A stretch of DNA of 19,251 bases from NCBI GenBank assembly GCA_900767685.1, contig CAAGAB010000059.1:1-19251 (forward strand), written 5' to 3'. Positions 8,012-15,756 of this stretch are shown one piece after another (position 1 is the first letter of the stretch; each line of letters starts with the position of its first letter). Both the position numbers and the translations under genes were made by a program. The notes beneath the pieces are model-generated. The model saw only the letters and a list, made by a program, of their open reading frames with translations, did not search any database and was not told the origin of the DNA. This stretch comes from an uncultured Coprococcus sp. (GTDB lineage: Bacteria > Bacillota_A > Clostridia > Lachnospirales > Lachnospiraceae).

Positions 8012-8177
8012 TTTGAAAAGTACAAAAGATCATGCAGAATTTATATATATGGATTTATGATGTCAGGCGTGGATTAGATTTGCGTGGCGAATAAAACATA
8101 TGAAATGATTTGCGAATTTATTAAGTATAATTTGAGAATGTTATAGCACAGAAATTAAGCGGAAGGAGAATATGTAT

Positions 8178-9872
8178 ATGGATTTTAGTAAGGCTTCCCT
8201 TGCGGATATGAGAGCGTTTGCGAAAGAAAATGGCATAAAGGGATGTTCTGCAATGAAAAAGGCTGAACTTGCAAGTTATCTGGCAGAGTATGTTGAAAAT
8301 CATGTCACTGCAGTTTCTGTTGAAAACACAGTAAAAGGAAGCGATAATAAGGCGGATTCGGCTGAGCATTCAACGCGAACGGAGGGCGTTGCAGAAACGT
8401 CCAGGTACACCACGGATAATAATAGTACAGTTGATAGACGTACCCCATCGTCAGGTGAGGAAACAGCACCGAGACGAGGAAAAAGAATAGTTGGTTTTCA
8501 GGGAAAAAATAACCCGAGGCAGACCAGACAGGCTCACTTTGAACCTAGACAGAGGCAGCAAGAGCAGTTTGAGCAGAGACAGCAGCCAGAACAGAGACAG
8601 TCTGAACAGAGGCAGTTTGAACAGAGACGTCCTGCTTACCAGGAGAACAGGCAGGATGATTCATTCATTCAGGAAAATCAAGAGAATGCAGATGCCAAAA
8701 ATATACCGGCGTATGCGCAGAACGAATACAATCCTGAGCTTGACAGTGGAAGAGTAGCTCATGGCATTCTGGAAGTCATGGCAGAAGGATATGGATTTAT
8801 CAGAAGTGCAAATTATCTGCCAGGCGATCAGGATATATATATTTCACCGGCACAGATAAGAAGATTCGGGCTTAAGACCGGTGATATAATAACAGGAAAT
8901 ATACGAAATAAGACACAGGGAGAAAAATTCAGCGCTCTCCTGTATATTTCAAGTGTAAACGACGAGAATCCTCTTGTGATAGCCAATAGAAAGAATTTTG
9001 AGGATCTGACACCTATATTCCCAAACGAGAGAATAGATTTGGATGGGGCTGGAGCTCCAATCCCTATCAGAATGATAAATCTACTTGCTCCTATTGGAAA
9101 GGGACAGAGAGGAATGATCGTCTCACCACCTAAGACAGGAAAGACAACCCTTCTTAAGCAGATAGCCAAAAAGATAAGTACGAGCTACAATGATATGCAT
9201 CTTCTGGTACTTCTTATAGATGAGAGACCAGAGGAAGTTACGGATATAAGAGAGTCTATAGAGGGACCGAATGTTGAAGTTATATATTCGACATTTGATG
9301 AACTCCCGGAACATCATAAGAGAGTGTCTGAGATGGTTATCGAGAGAGCAAAGAGACTTGTGGAGTCCAAGAAGGATGTAGTGATATTGCTTGACAGTAT
9401 AACCAGACTTGCAAGAGCATACAACCTCACAGTATCCCCAAGTGGACGAACTCTTTCGGGTGGTCTTGACCCTGCAGCACTTCATATGCCAAAGAGATTC
9501 TTTGGTGCAGCCCGTAATATGAGAGAGGGCGGCAGCCTGACGATACTTGCAACAGCGCTTGTGGAGACCGGAAGCAAGATGGACGATGTCGTGTTTGAGG
9601 AGTTTAAGGGAACAGGTAATATGGAACTTGTTTTGGATAGAAAACTTTCGGAAAAGAGAATATTCCCAGCTATAGATATTGCAAAATCCGGAACGAGAAG
9701 GGATGATCTTCTTCTCACGAGGGAAGAACAGGAAGTTGTGACGGCTATACATAAAGAACTTTCAGGAAACCGTTCGGAGGATGTTCTTGAGGAGATAAGA
9801 AAGATGTTTATCAGGACAAAGGACAATAAAGAATTTATTCAGTTCATAAGAAACTCGTTGCTGAGAAGATAA
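8178..9872 (+). CDS. rho: Transcription termination factor Rho with a long N-terminal insertion
   Basis: The 564-residue hexameric RNA helicase/translocase releases RNA polymerase at Rho-dependent sites. Order of parts: Rho_N helical domain (about 1-45), a long disordered insertion (about 46-190), the cold-shock-like RNA-binding domain with [20 protein letters not shown], then the RecA-type ATPase with P-loop SPPKTGKTT (316-324), Walker B around Asp406 ([16 protein letters not shown]) and the conserved Q/R-loop region after [21 protein letters not shown]. The insertion is rich in Gln, Arg and Glu and includes pentapeptide repeats (131-151). ATG at 8178 is preferred because GGAG (8165-8168) then has 9-nt spacing; ATG at 8172 is only 3 nt away. 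No hairpin terminator follows; rpmE has its own promoter. Confidence 0.97.
   Translation: MDFSKASLADMRAFAKENGIKGCSAMKKAELASYLAEYVENHVTAVSVENTVKGSDNKADSAEHSTRTEGVAETSRYTTDNNSTVDRRTPSSGEETAPRRGKRIVGFQGKNNPRQTRQAHFEPRQRQQEQFEQRQQPEQRQSEQRQFEQRRPAYQENRQDDSFIQENQENADAKNIPAYAQNEYNPELDSGRVAHGILEVMAEGYGFIRSANYLPGDQDIYISPAQIRRFGLKTGDIITGNIRNKTQGEKFSALLYISSVNDENPLVIANRKNFEDLTPIFPNERIDLDGAGAPIPIRMINLLAPIGKGQRGMIVSPPKTGKTTLLKQIAKKISTSYNDMHLLVLLIDERPEEVTDIRESIEGPNVEVIYSTFDELPEHHKRVSEMVIERAKRLVESKKDVVILLDSITRLARAYNLTVSPSGRTLSGGLDPAALHMPKRFFGAARNMREGGSLTILATALVETGSKMDDVVFEEFKGTGNMELVLDRKLSEKRIFPAIDIAKSGTRRDDLLLTREEQEVVTAIHKELSGNRSEDVLEEIRKMFIRTKDNKEFIQFIRNSLLRR
8568..8630 (+). repeat. Pentapeptide repeat [FPS]EQRQ in the Rho insertion
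   Basis: Rho residues 131-151 read FEQRQ (plus one Q), [15 protein letters not shown]: four 15-bp units on the GAACAGAGACAG theme. In residues 120-152, 12 of 33 residues are Gln, 7 Arg and 6 Glu. This is low-complexity protein sequence and prone to slippage. Confidence 0.9.
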
Positions 9873-9900
9873 AAAAATCTAATAAAAACCAAAAAATAAC

Positions 9901-9929
9901 TTGCATTGTATATGATGCTATGATAGAAT
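9901..9929 (+). promoter_or_regulatory. Promoter of rpmE
   Basis: The -35 is TTGCAT (9901-9906), the spacer 17 bp, and the -10 TAGAAT (9924-9929) with extended TG at 9921-9922. The expected start near 9936 gives a 70-nt leader. Confidence 0.72.
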
Positions 9930-9947
9930 ACAGAAGTTGTGTTATGA

Positions 9948-9991
9948 AGAACCCTGGCTTTATGCCTGTTCTCATATATAAAAAATATATG
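9948..9991 (+). promoter_or_regulatory. Two-hairpin rpmE leader, candidate L31 autoregulatory RNA
   Basis: Hairpin 1 has AGAAC (9948-9952) pairing with GTTCT (9968-9972), with an inner GGC/GCC pairing. Hairpin 2 has CATATAT (9973-9979) pairing perfectly with ATATATG (9985-9991) around five A. The second ends 3 nt before the ribosome site. Leaders that bind L31 are known in Firmicutes, but I cannot confirm a match to that motif by eye. Confidence 0.45.
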
Positions 9992-10007
9992 TAAAGAGGT
10001 GAAAAAA

Positions 10008-10214
10008 ATGCGTAAAGGAATACATCCAGATTACTATCAGGCAAAGGTTGTATGTAACTGTGGTAACGAGTTCGTTACAGGTTCAACAAAAGAAGAGATT
10101 CACGTAGAAATTTGCTCAAAGTGTCATTCATTCTACACAGGTCAGCAGAAGGCAATCAAAGCACGTGGTAGAATTGATATGTTTAATAAGAAGTATGGCG
10201 TTCAGGCCAACTAA
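10008..10214 (+). CDS. rpmE: 50S ribosomal protein L31, zinc-binding form
   Basis: The 68-residue protein begins [11 protein letters not shown], the family signature, and sits at the 50S-30S bridge. Cys16, Cys18, Cys36 and Cys39 (VCNCG and CSKC) make it the zinc-holding C+ type, as opposed to the zinc-free paralog induced by zinc shortage in some bacteria. The ATG at 10008 follows AGAGGTG (9995-10001) by 6 nt; the GTG at 9999 would consume the ribosome site, so it was rejected. It has its own promoter and terminator, so it is probably transcribed mainly as a single gene. Confidence 0.98.
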   Translation: MRKGIHPDYYQAKVVCNCGNEFVTGSTKEEIHVEICSKCHSFYTGQQKAIKARGRIDMFNKKYGVQAN

Positions 10215-10224
10215 TACAATTATG

Positions 10225-10265
10225 ACAGCTTGAGGTTATTTTTTAATAATCTCAAGCTGTTTTTT
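10225..10265 (+). terminator. Strong Rho-independent terminator after rpmE
   Basis: ACAGCTTGAGGTTATT (10225-10240) pairs with AATAATCTCAAGCTGT (10245-10260): 16 bp with one G-U, TTTT loop, then six T (10260-10265). The next gene starts only 18 nt later. Confidence 0.95.
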
Positions 10266-10283
10266 ACTTTATAGGAGAATTAA

Positions 10284-11264
10284 GTGAAAAGAGTGAAAAT
10301 AGGCGGTCAGGCTGTCATGGAAGGCGTCATGATGAAGAATGGCGACAAATATGCAGTGGCAGTCAGAAAACCGGATCAGGAAATAGAAGTAAATGTAGTA
10401 GATTATGTGTCTGCTGGTTCGAAAAGCGCATTCTTCAGAGTGCCGATAATAAGAGGCGTTGTCAATTTTGTCGAATCTATGGTGATAGGTGTCAAGACAC
10501 TTATGTATTCGGCGTCATTTTATGACGAGGAAGAAGATGCAGATACGAAATCCGACACAGGTAAAGCTGGTGAATCAAAAAACAACAGGTCAGGCAAAAA
10601 AGAAAAGACCCCGGAACAGCAGAAGAAATCTGATGATCTGATGATGTATGGCACGGTGGCGTTTTCACTGATATTTGCCATTGCACTGTTTATGATGCTT
10701 CCGGCATTTATAGGTGAACTTATTGATCGTGTGATTGATAACAGAATACTCATGTCAGTTATAGAGGGTGTGGTCAGGCTTGCCATATTCTTGGGATATG
10801 TTGCTGCTATTTCACTTATGAAGGATATACAGCGTGTATTCATGTATCATGGCGCTGAACATAAGACGATAAACTGTTTTGAAGCAGGCGTGCCGCTCAC
10901 ACCGGAGAACGTGAAGAAGTATTCAAGATATCATAAGAGATGCGGAACGAGCTTTCTGTTCATTGTTATGATAATAAGTATTTTTGTTTTTATGTTTATA
11001 GATGCACACTCTGCGTGGCTGAGAATGCTCATAAGACTCCTTTTGATCCCGATCATAGCAGGATTGTCATATGAGTTTATAATGTTTGCGGGAAAAAGTG
11101 ATTCGTGGATTGCAAATGTCCTGTCTGCTCCTGGAAAATGGGTGCAGAGACTCACGACCAGGGAGCCGGATCTTGATATGATAGAGGTGGCCATTGCATC
11201 TGTAGAGGGAGTTATAGACTGGCGTGAATACCAGGAAGCTATGCATGAGGGAAAGATTGAGTAA
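10284..11264 (+). CDS. DUF1385 family membrane protein (YqhQ-like)
   Basis: The 326-residue membrane protein of unknown function belongs to DUF1385, which includes B. subtilis YqhQ. Conserved blocks are GGQAVMEGVMM (7-17), HGAEHKTINCFE (189-200) and RYHKRCGTSF (205-214); the His/Glu/Cys clusters suggest a metal or active site but none is established. A charged loop (about 81-118) precedes about four predicted membrane helices (roughly 121-144, 155-178, 212-230, 236-258). The start is GTG, with AGGAGA (10273-10278) 6 nt upstream. It begins 18 nt after the rpmE terminator, so transcription must come from read-through or an unseen promoter. prmC follows 5 nt after its stop; this pairing is common in Clostridia. 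Confidence 0.93.
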   Translation: MKRVKIGGQAVMEGVMMKNGDKYAVAVRKPDQEIEVNVVDYVSAGSKSAFFRVPIIRGVVNFVESMVIGVKTLMYSASFYDEEEDADTKSDTGKAGESKNNRSGKKEKTPEQQKKSDDLMMYGTVAFSLIFAIALFMMLPAFIGELIDRVIDNRILMSVIEGVVRLAIFLGYVAAISLMKDIQRVFMYHGAEHKTINCFEAGVPLTPENVKKYSRYHKRCGTSFLFIVMIISIFVFMFIDAHSAWLRMLIRLLLIPIIAGLSYEFIMFAGKSDSWIANVLSAPGKWVQRLTTREPDLDMIEVAIASVEGVIDWREYQEAMHEGKIE

Positions 11265-11269
11265 TTTTT

Positions 11270-12130
11270 ATGAAATTGTATGAACTTTTAAAACGCGGAC
11301 AGGCTATGTTGGAGGATCATGGTGTGCCGGATGCAGACATAGACTCTGATCTGTTGTGGCAGCATTTGTCTGGAATGAGCCGGACTGATATGCTTTTTGA
11401 CAGAGACATGGATATTTCATCGGACATTGAGCATGATTATATCACTCTGATAGAGAAGAGATGCAGAAGAGTGCCGCTTCAGTATATAACCGGTATTCAG
11501 AACTTCATGGGATTCGATTTTTATACTGCGGATAACGTACTCATACCGAGGCAGGATACCGAGACGTTGGTGGAGACGGCTCTTAAACTCTCAGAAACGG
11601 CGGGAGAACAGTTGAATGTGCTTGATATGTGCTGTGGAACCGGGTGTATAGGGATATCATATGGACTTTTTAAACCGGACAGCACAGTGACACTGGCAGA
11701 CATATCTGATGATGCCATTGATGTTGCAAAGAAAAATATATCAAAATTGTGTGGCGATTCAACACGGTTTAATGTACTCAGGACAGATATGTTTGATAAT
11801 GTTGAGGGGCAGTTCGATTTCATAATGTCGAATCCTCCATATATCAGGAGTGATGTTATAGATACACTCATGCCTGAAGTCAGGGATAATGAGCCGAGGC
11901 TTGCTCTTGACGGAATGGAAGATGGGTTGTATTTTTATAGAATAATAGTGAGTCAGGCTAGAAAATATATAAAGGATGAAGGATATGTTATATTCGAGAT
12001 TGGCAATGATCAAGCAGAAGATGTACAGCACCTCTTTGTAGAGTCAGGTTACGATGATGTTCATGTGGTGCAGGATCTGTGTAGAAATGACAGAGTGGTA
12101 TATGCGAGATATAGAGATGCACATAGGTGA
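11270..12130 (+). CDS. prmC: PrmC, release-factor glutamine N5-methyltransferase
   Basis: The 286-residue SAM-dependent enzyme methylates the Gln of the GGQ motif in RF1 and RF2 and so speeds peptide release. It has the N-terminal helical release-factor-binding domain (about 1-80), then IPRQDTETLVE (92-102), the SAM-binding motif I LDMCCGTGCIGI (118-129, with two Cys where most members have Gly or Ala types) and the catalytic NPPY (188-191). The start is supported by family alignment (MKLYELLKRGQAMLE), not by the ribosome site: GAGGGA (11247-11252) is 17 nt away, so translation is probably coupled to DUF1385. Its substrate gene prfA lies next. Confidence 0.97.
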   Translation: MKLYELLKRGQAMLEDHGVPDADIDSDLLWQHLSGMSRTDMLFDRDMDISSDIEHDYITLIEKRCRRVPLQYITGIQNFMGFDFYTADNVLIPRQDTETLVETALKLSETAGEQLNVLDMCCGTGCIGISYGLFKPDSTVTLADISDDAIDVAKKNISKLCGDSTRFNVLRTDMFDNVEGQFDFIMSNPPYIRSDVIDTLMPEVRDNEPRLALDGMEDGLYFYRIIVSQARKYIKDEGYVIFEIGNDQAEDVQHLFVESGYDDVHVVQDLCRNDRVVYARYRDAHR

Positions 12131-12191
12131 ACGAGAGATATGCGATTGTTATACTTGGATTATATGAAGAATAATAAAGAGAGGTAAATTT

Positions 12192-13268
12192 ATGTTTGAC
12201 AGATTAGAAGAATTGGTAGACAAGCTTGATACGATCAACAACCAGCTGACAGATCCGGATGTGGTCACTGACCAGAACAAATTCAGAAAGCTGATGAAAG
12301 AGCAGAGTGACCTCGTTCCGATAGTTGATAAATATAAAGAATATAAAGATGCTAAAACAACGATAGAGGACAGCCTTGAGATACTTGAGGAGGAGAGCGA
12401 TGAAGAACTCCGCGAGATGGCAAAGGAAGAGATGAATGATGCCAAGTCAAGACTTGAGACAATAGAACAAGAACTTAAGATCTTACTGCTTCCAAAGGAT
12501 CCTAACGATTCCAAGAACGTTATCGTGGAGATACGTGCGGGCGCAGGTGGAGATGAGGCAGCTCTTTTCGCATATGAGATCTATAGAATGTACCAGAAAT
12601 ATGTTGACCAGTTTAAATGGAAAGTTGAGCTTATGAGTGTCAATGAGAATGGTATAGGCGGATTTAAAGAGGCAGTGTTCATGATTACAGGTGATGGCGC
12701 TTACTCCAAGATGAAGTATGAAAGTGGTGTCCACAGGGTACAGAGAATTCCTAAGACGGAATCTGGCGGAAGAATACACACATCCACAGTGACGGTTGCA
12801 GTCATGCCTGAAGCAGAGGAGGTAGATGTTGAGATAAATGACAATGATATTCGAATCGATGTCATGAGAGCATCGGGAAATGGTGGACAGTGTGTCAATA
12901 CAACGGATTCTGCCGTAAGACTTACACATATCCCTACAGGTATTGTTATCTACAGTCAGACAGAGAAATCACAGCTTCAGAATAAGGCAAAGGCATTTGC
13001 TCTTCTTAGGTCAAAGCTGTATGATATGGAGCTTCAGAAGCAGCATGACGCAGAGGCGGCCGATCGTAAGAGCCAGATAGGAACAGGAGACAGATCCGAG
13101 AAGATCAGAACATATAACTTCCCTGAGGGAAGAGTTACAGATCACAGAATCAAGCTTACACTTTACAAGCTCGATCAGATAATGAATGGTGACCTTAATG
13201 AGCTGATAGACAGCCTTATAGCTGCCGATCAGACAGCGAAACTTGCCCAGGTTAACGAAGAAGAATAA
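12192..13268 (+). CDS. prfA: Peptide chain release factor 1 (RF1)
   Basis: The 358-residue protein reads stop codons UAA and UAG and triggers peptide release. The stop-reading tripeptide is P-K-T at 187-189 (the RF1-type PxT, in [18 protein letters not shown]), which separates it from RF2. The GGQ motif is at 231-233 in [16 protein letters not shown], with Cys234 where His or Ser is more usual. The N-terminal helical domain covers about 1-100. GAGGT (12181-12185) precedes ATG by 6 nt. It ends with TAA followed directly by TAG. A diverged copy of its last codons lies 39 bp downstream. Confidence 0.98.
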   Translation: MFDRLEELVDKLDTINNQLTDPDVVTDQNKFRKLMKEQSDLVPIVDKYKEYKDAKTTIEDSLEILEEESDEELREMAKEEMNDAKSRLETIEQELKILLLPKDPNDSKNVIVEIRAGAGGDEAALFAYEIYRMYQKYVDQFKWKVELMSVNENGIGGFKEAVFMITGDGAYSKMKYESGVHRVQRIPKTESGGRIHTSTVTVAVMPEAEEVDVEINDNDIRIDVMRASGNGGQCVNTTDSAVRLTHIPTGIVIYSQTEKSQLQNKAKAFALLRSKLYDMELQKQHDAEAADRKSQIGTGDRSEKIRTYNFPEGRVTDHRIKLTLYKLDQIMNGDLNELIDSLIAADQTAKLAQVNEEE

Positions 13269-13324
13269 TAGCAATATAAGCAATTCAATGTTAGTGAAGA
13301 GAAATAATGACAATATAAGCAATT
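13251..13324. repeat. 39-bp-period tandem duplication of the prfA 3' end
   Basis: Copy 1 (13251-13285) includes the last five codons and stop of prfA; copy 2 is 13290-13324. They match at 29 of 35 positions and all six differences are transitions. The core CAATATAAGCAATT is identical. The 39-bp step keeps frame: copy 1 encodes VNEEE then TAA TAG; copy 2 would encode VSEEK then TAA TGA. Confidence 0.85.
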
Positions 13325-13345
13325 TGGAATAAGGGAGGATCAATA

Positions 13346-14404
13346 ATGGCAGCGTGGAGTGACAATATAAGAAAAGTAGAACCTTATGTTCCCGGTGAAC
13401 AGCCAAAGGATACAAATGTAATCAAGCTGAATACAAACGAGAACCCATACGGACCATCACCAAAGGTGGCAGAGGTGATGCAGGACACGGATCTTTTAAG
13501 ACTTTATCCGGATCCAACGGTTTCCCAGCTTGTGGATGTGCTTGCTGAGTACCATAATGTTGACTCATCACAGGTGTTTGTGGGTGTAGGATCCGATGAT
13601 GTCTTGGCAATGTCATTCCTTACATTTTTCAATTCTGATAAGCCGATATTGTTCCCGGATATCACATATTCTTTTTATGATGTGTGGGCAGAGCTTTTCC
13701 GTATTCCATATGAGAGACCAGCTTTGAATGAGAACTTCCGACTTGTGAAGGAGGATTATTATCGTGAGAATGGCGGTATTGTGTTTCCAAATCCGAATGC
13801 GCCTACCGGCATATATGAGGACCTTGCAAATGTTGAGGATATAATAGCTCACAACAGAGATTCTATAGTTATAGTGGATGAAGCGTATATAGATTTTGGC
13901 GGAAGATCAGCGCTGGAACTCATAGACAGATATGACAATCTGGTGGTGGTAAGAACATTCTCCAAGTCCAGATCAATGGCAGGACTACGTATAGGATATG
14001 CCATAAGCAATCCGGTACTTATAAAGGCACTGAATGATGTCAAGTATTCATATAATTCATATACAATGAACAGGCCTTCCATAATCATGGGTGCAGAGTC
14101 TGTTAAAGATGATCCATACTTCAAAGAAACCACTGCCAAAGTAGTGGCTACGAGAGAGAGGTTTGTTGATAGTATCAGACCATTGGGTTTTTCGTGTCTT
14201 GATTCATCTGCGAATTTTGTGTTTGCAACACATGAGAGCATACCTGCAAAGGAGATATTTGAAGAGGCGAAGAAGGCTCATATATATGTCAGATATTTTG
14301 ATAAACCGCGTATAGATAACTATCTTCGAATTTCAATTGGAACTGATGAGGAGATGGACAAGTTTGTAAGCTTTCTGAGAGGATTTGTGACAGAAAGATC
14401 CTAA
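13346..14404 (+). CDS. hisC: Histidinol-phosphate aminotransferase (HisC-type)
   Basis: The 352-residue PLP-dependent fold-type I enzyme would transfer an amino group from glutamate to imidazole-acetol phosphate in histidine synthesis. Motifs: LNTNENPYGPSP (28-39), FPNPNAPTG, VDEAYIDFGG and the PLP lysine Lys207 in FSKSRSMAGLRIGYA, with Arg after it. GGGAGG (13333-13338) is 7 nt upstream of ATG. No other his genes are in the window, so it stands alone; related stand-alone enzymes can act on aromatic amino acids, and the substrate is not certain from sequence. It may be transcribed from the prfA operon. A strong terminator follows. Confidence 0.9.
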   Translation: MAAWSDNIRKVEPYVPGEQPKDTNVIKLNTNENPYGPSPKVAEVMQDTDLLRLYPDPTVSQLVDVLAEYHNVDSSQVFVGVGSDDVLAMSFLTFFNSDKPILFPDITYSFYDVWAELFRIPYERPALNENFRLVKEDYYRENGGIVFPNPNAPTGIYEDLANVEDIIAHNRDSIVIVDEAYIDFGGRSALELIDRYDNLVVVRTFSKSRSMAGLRIGYAISNPVLIKALNDVKYSYNSYTMNRPSIIMGAESVKDDPYFKETTAKVVATRERFVDSIRPLGFSCLDSSANFVFATHESIPAKEIFEEAKKAHIYVRYFDKPRIDNYLRISIGTDEEMDKFVSFLRGFVTERS

Positions 14405-14422
14405 ATAGTTATACAAAAAGTT

Positions 14423-14484
14423 AAAAACCGTACATTTTATGTTCAAGGATTAATTTATTCTTATACATAAAATGTACGGTTTTT
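14423..14484. terminator. Bidirectional terminator with a 19-bp perfect stem after hisC
   Basis: AAAAACCGTACATTTTATG (14423-14441) and CATAAAATGTACGGTTTTT (14466-14484) are perfect inverted copies, with a 24-nt AT-rich loop (T14442 and A14465 can also pair). Runs of A and T at the outer ends give a T tail in either direction. Confidence 0.9.
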
Positions 14485-14582
14485 CTTATGTTTTAAATCA
14501 GTGTGATACAAAGCGCATATATACGGATTGTTGAGTTCCACTATAAAGCGCATAGATTCCACATATCCGCGCACCAGAACTA

Positions 14583-14611
14583 TTGATTTTGATAAAAGTT
14601 TTTTATAGAAT
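14583..14611 (+). promoter_or_regulatory. Promoter of the DUF5688-like gene
   Basis: The -35 is TTGATT (14583-14588), the spacer 17 bp and the -10 TAGAAT (14606-14611). The start is expected near 14618. Upstream, AAAGCGCATA occurs twice (14510-14519 and 14545-14554) and TTCCAC twice (14536-14541 and 14557-14562), which could be activator or repressor sites. Confidence 0.65.
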
Positions 14612-14642
14612 GCATGCATGAAATATTTCAGCGGTACTATAT

Positions 14643-14654
14643 CGAAACGTTTCG
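14643..14654. promoter_or_regulatory. Palindromic operator candidate CGAAACGTTTCG
   Basis: A perfect 12-bp palindrome with central CpG, resembling LacI-family sites (GAAACGTTTC core). It lies about 25 nt downstream of the predicted start, where a bound repressor would block elongation. No LacI-type regulator is encoded in the window. Confidence 0.5.
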
Positions 14655-14688
14655 TTAGATCTCAATACTAAAGAAAAAGGAGAACTAA

Positions 14689-15600
14689 ATGAAATTTGAA
14701 GAATTTACAGCAATGCTTGTAGACAACTTAAAAGTCATGCTTTTGAAAAGCAATAATGAAGCGGATATTATGACGGAAAAGCTATTGAAAAATAATGGGA
14801 TAACACTTACTGCGCTCAATATAAGGAGTTCATCTGAGAATATATGTCCAACTATATATCTTGAACCATATTACAGAGAGTTTGAAAATGGCAGATCTAT
14901 AGAAGAGATAGCCTCGTTGATAATGGACGTGCGGAAGAGGTGTACAATCAGAAATGATGTAACCTTGAGTAAGGTGCTGGATGAGAGTGACGTGGAGAAT
15001 AACATTATACTCAGAATAGTGAATCGTGAGAAGAACAGAGAGTTCCTGGAGAATGTACCATATATAGAATTTAAAGATATGGCGATCACATTCAGACGGG
15101 TGATTGAAGTGAATGATTCAGGTCTCTCAAGCTCATGTATAACAAATAGCGACATGGTTAGATGGGGGCTGGATCTGGACACGATGTACAGGGTTGCCTT
15201 GGTCAACTCTGAACGGATATTTCCTCCAGTGATAAAAGATATATTTGAGCTTTTGAAGGGGGATTGTACTTGTCCTTTTTCAGACCTTGAGGAACGACCT
15301 GCGGATGTAGATGAGCTGTATGTGATAACAAATGAATATGATATCAATGGCGCGTCAGTGATACTGTATAATGGAGTACTGCAAAAATGTGCAGATATGG
15401 TGAATGACGACATATATATACTTCCGTGCAGCGTTCATGAAATGTTGTTCATAAGAGCTCATTGTTCGTTTGATGAAGACTATCTGAAAAATCTAGTGAA
15501 AGAGGCGAATAAAACTGCGGTAACGCCAATGGATTTTCTGTCAGACAGTATATATTTTTATACTAAGGAAAGCGGAGAACTCAGAGCAATTCCTGCGTAG
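14689..15600 (+). CDS. DUF5688-like protein of unknown function
   Basis: The 303-residue protein resembles DUF5688, a family I know mainly from Lachnospiraceae and often present in several copies per genome. Recognisable parts are LKNNGITLTALNIR (33-46), the NICPTIYLEPYY segment (about 51-62), an ENGRSIEEI helix start, and LPCSVHEMLFIRA toward the C-terminus. There is no signal peptide, membrane helix or catalytic motif I recognise, so it is probably a soluble cytoplasmic protein. AAGGAG (14677-14682) is 6 nt before ATG. It has its own promoter and a palindromic operator candidate, so it looks separately regulated from both neighbours. No terminator is evident before the next promoter. Confidence 0.82.
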   Translation: MKFEEFTAMLVDNLKVMLLKSNNEADIMTEKLLKNNGITLTALNIRSSSENICPTIYLEPYYREFENGRSIEEIASLIMDVRKRCTIRNDVTLSKVLDESDVENNIILRIVNREKNREFLENVPYIEFKDMAITFRRVIEVNDSGLSSSCITNSDMVRWGLDLDTMYRVALVNSERIFPPVIKDIFELLKGDCTCPFSDLEERPADVDELYVITNEYDINGASVILYNGVLQKCADMVNDDIYILPCSVHEMLFIRAHCSFDEDYLKNLVKEANKTAVTPMDFLSDSIYFYTKESGELRAIPA

Positions 15601-15678
15601 GATGATTAGAACATATACAAGTTGCACAAAATGAACTTTGATAACTTAATATTTTGACAGTTACAGGTTAACAGTTGG

Positions 15679-15707
15679 TTGACAAAAGATACCCCATGAC
15701 ATAGAAT
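15679..15707 (+). promoter_or_regulatory. Promoter of the TetR/receiver operon
   Basis: Perfect -35 TTGACA (15679-15684), 17-bp spacer, -10 TAGAAT (15702-15707). The start is expected near 15714. Just upstream, GTTACAG is followed by GTTAACAG, and a second TTGACA lies at 15654-15659 without a -10; these may be part of an operator for the TetR protein itself. Confidence 0.78.
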
Positions 15708-15756
15708 AAAAGTAGTGTTCTAAGGGCTAAATATGTGTAATGGGAGGAAGTAGTCA

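Larger units (their letters stand above)
7676..8177. other. Divergent control region between the DUF4364-like gene and rho
   Basis: About 500 bp without a gene and very AT-rich. It contains one promoter facing each way and a leader of about 300 nt for rho with inverted and direct repeats (listed separately). GATTTGCG occurs at 8077-8084 and again at 8107-8114. TATAAT at 8126-8131 has no good -35 and is only a weak second-promoter candidate. No RNA gene or riboswitch is recognised. Confidence 0.65.

Noticed and set aside
7865..8177. Riboswitch or small RNA gene in the rho leader
   Set aside because: No conserved riboswitch core or intrinsic terminator was recognised; only generic AT-rich pairing.
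8491..8757. Alternative-frame open reading inside the rho insertion
   Set aside because: It is produced by the low-complexity repeats in another frame; it has no plausible ribosome site.
9999..10007. GTG start for rpmE
   Set aside because: It lies in the ribosome site; L31 begins with M-R/K-x-GIHP from the ATG at 10008.
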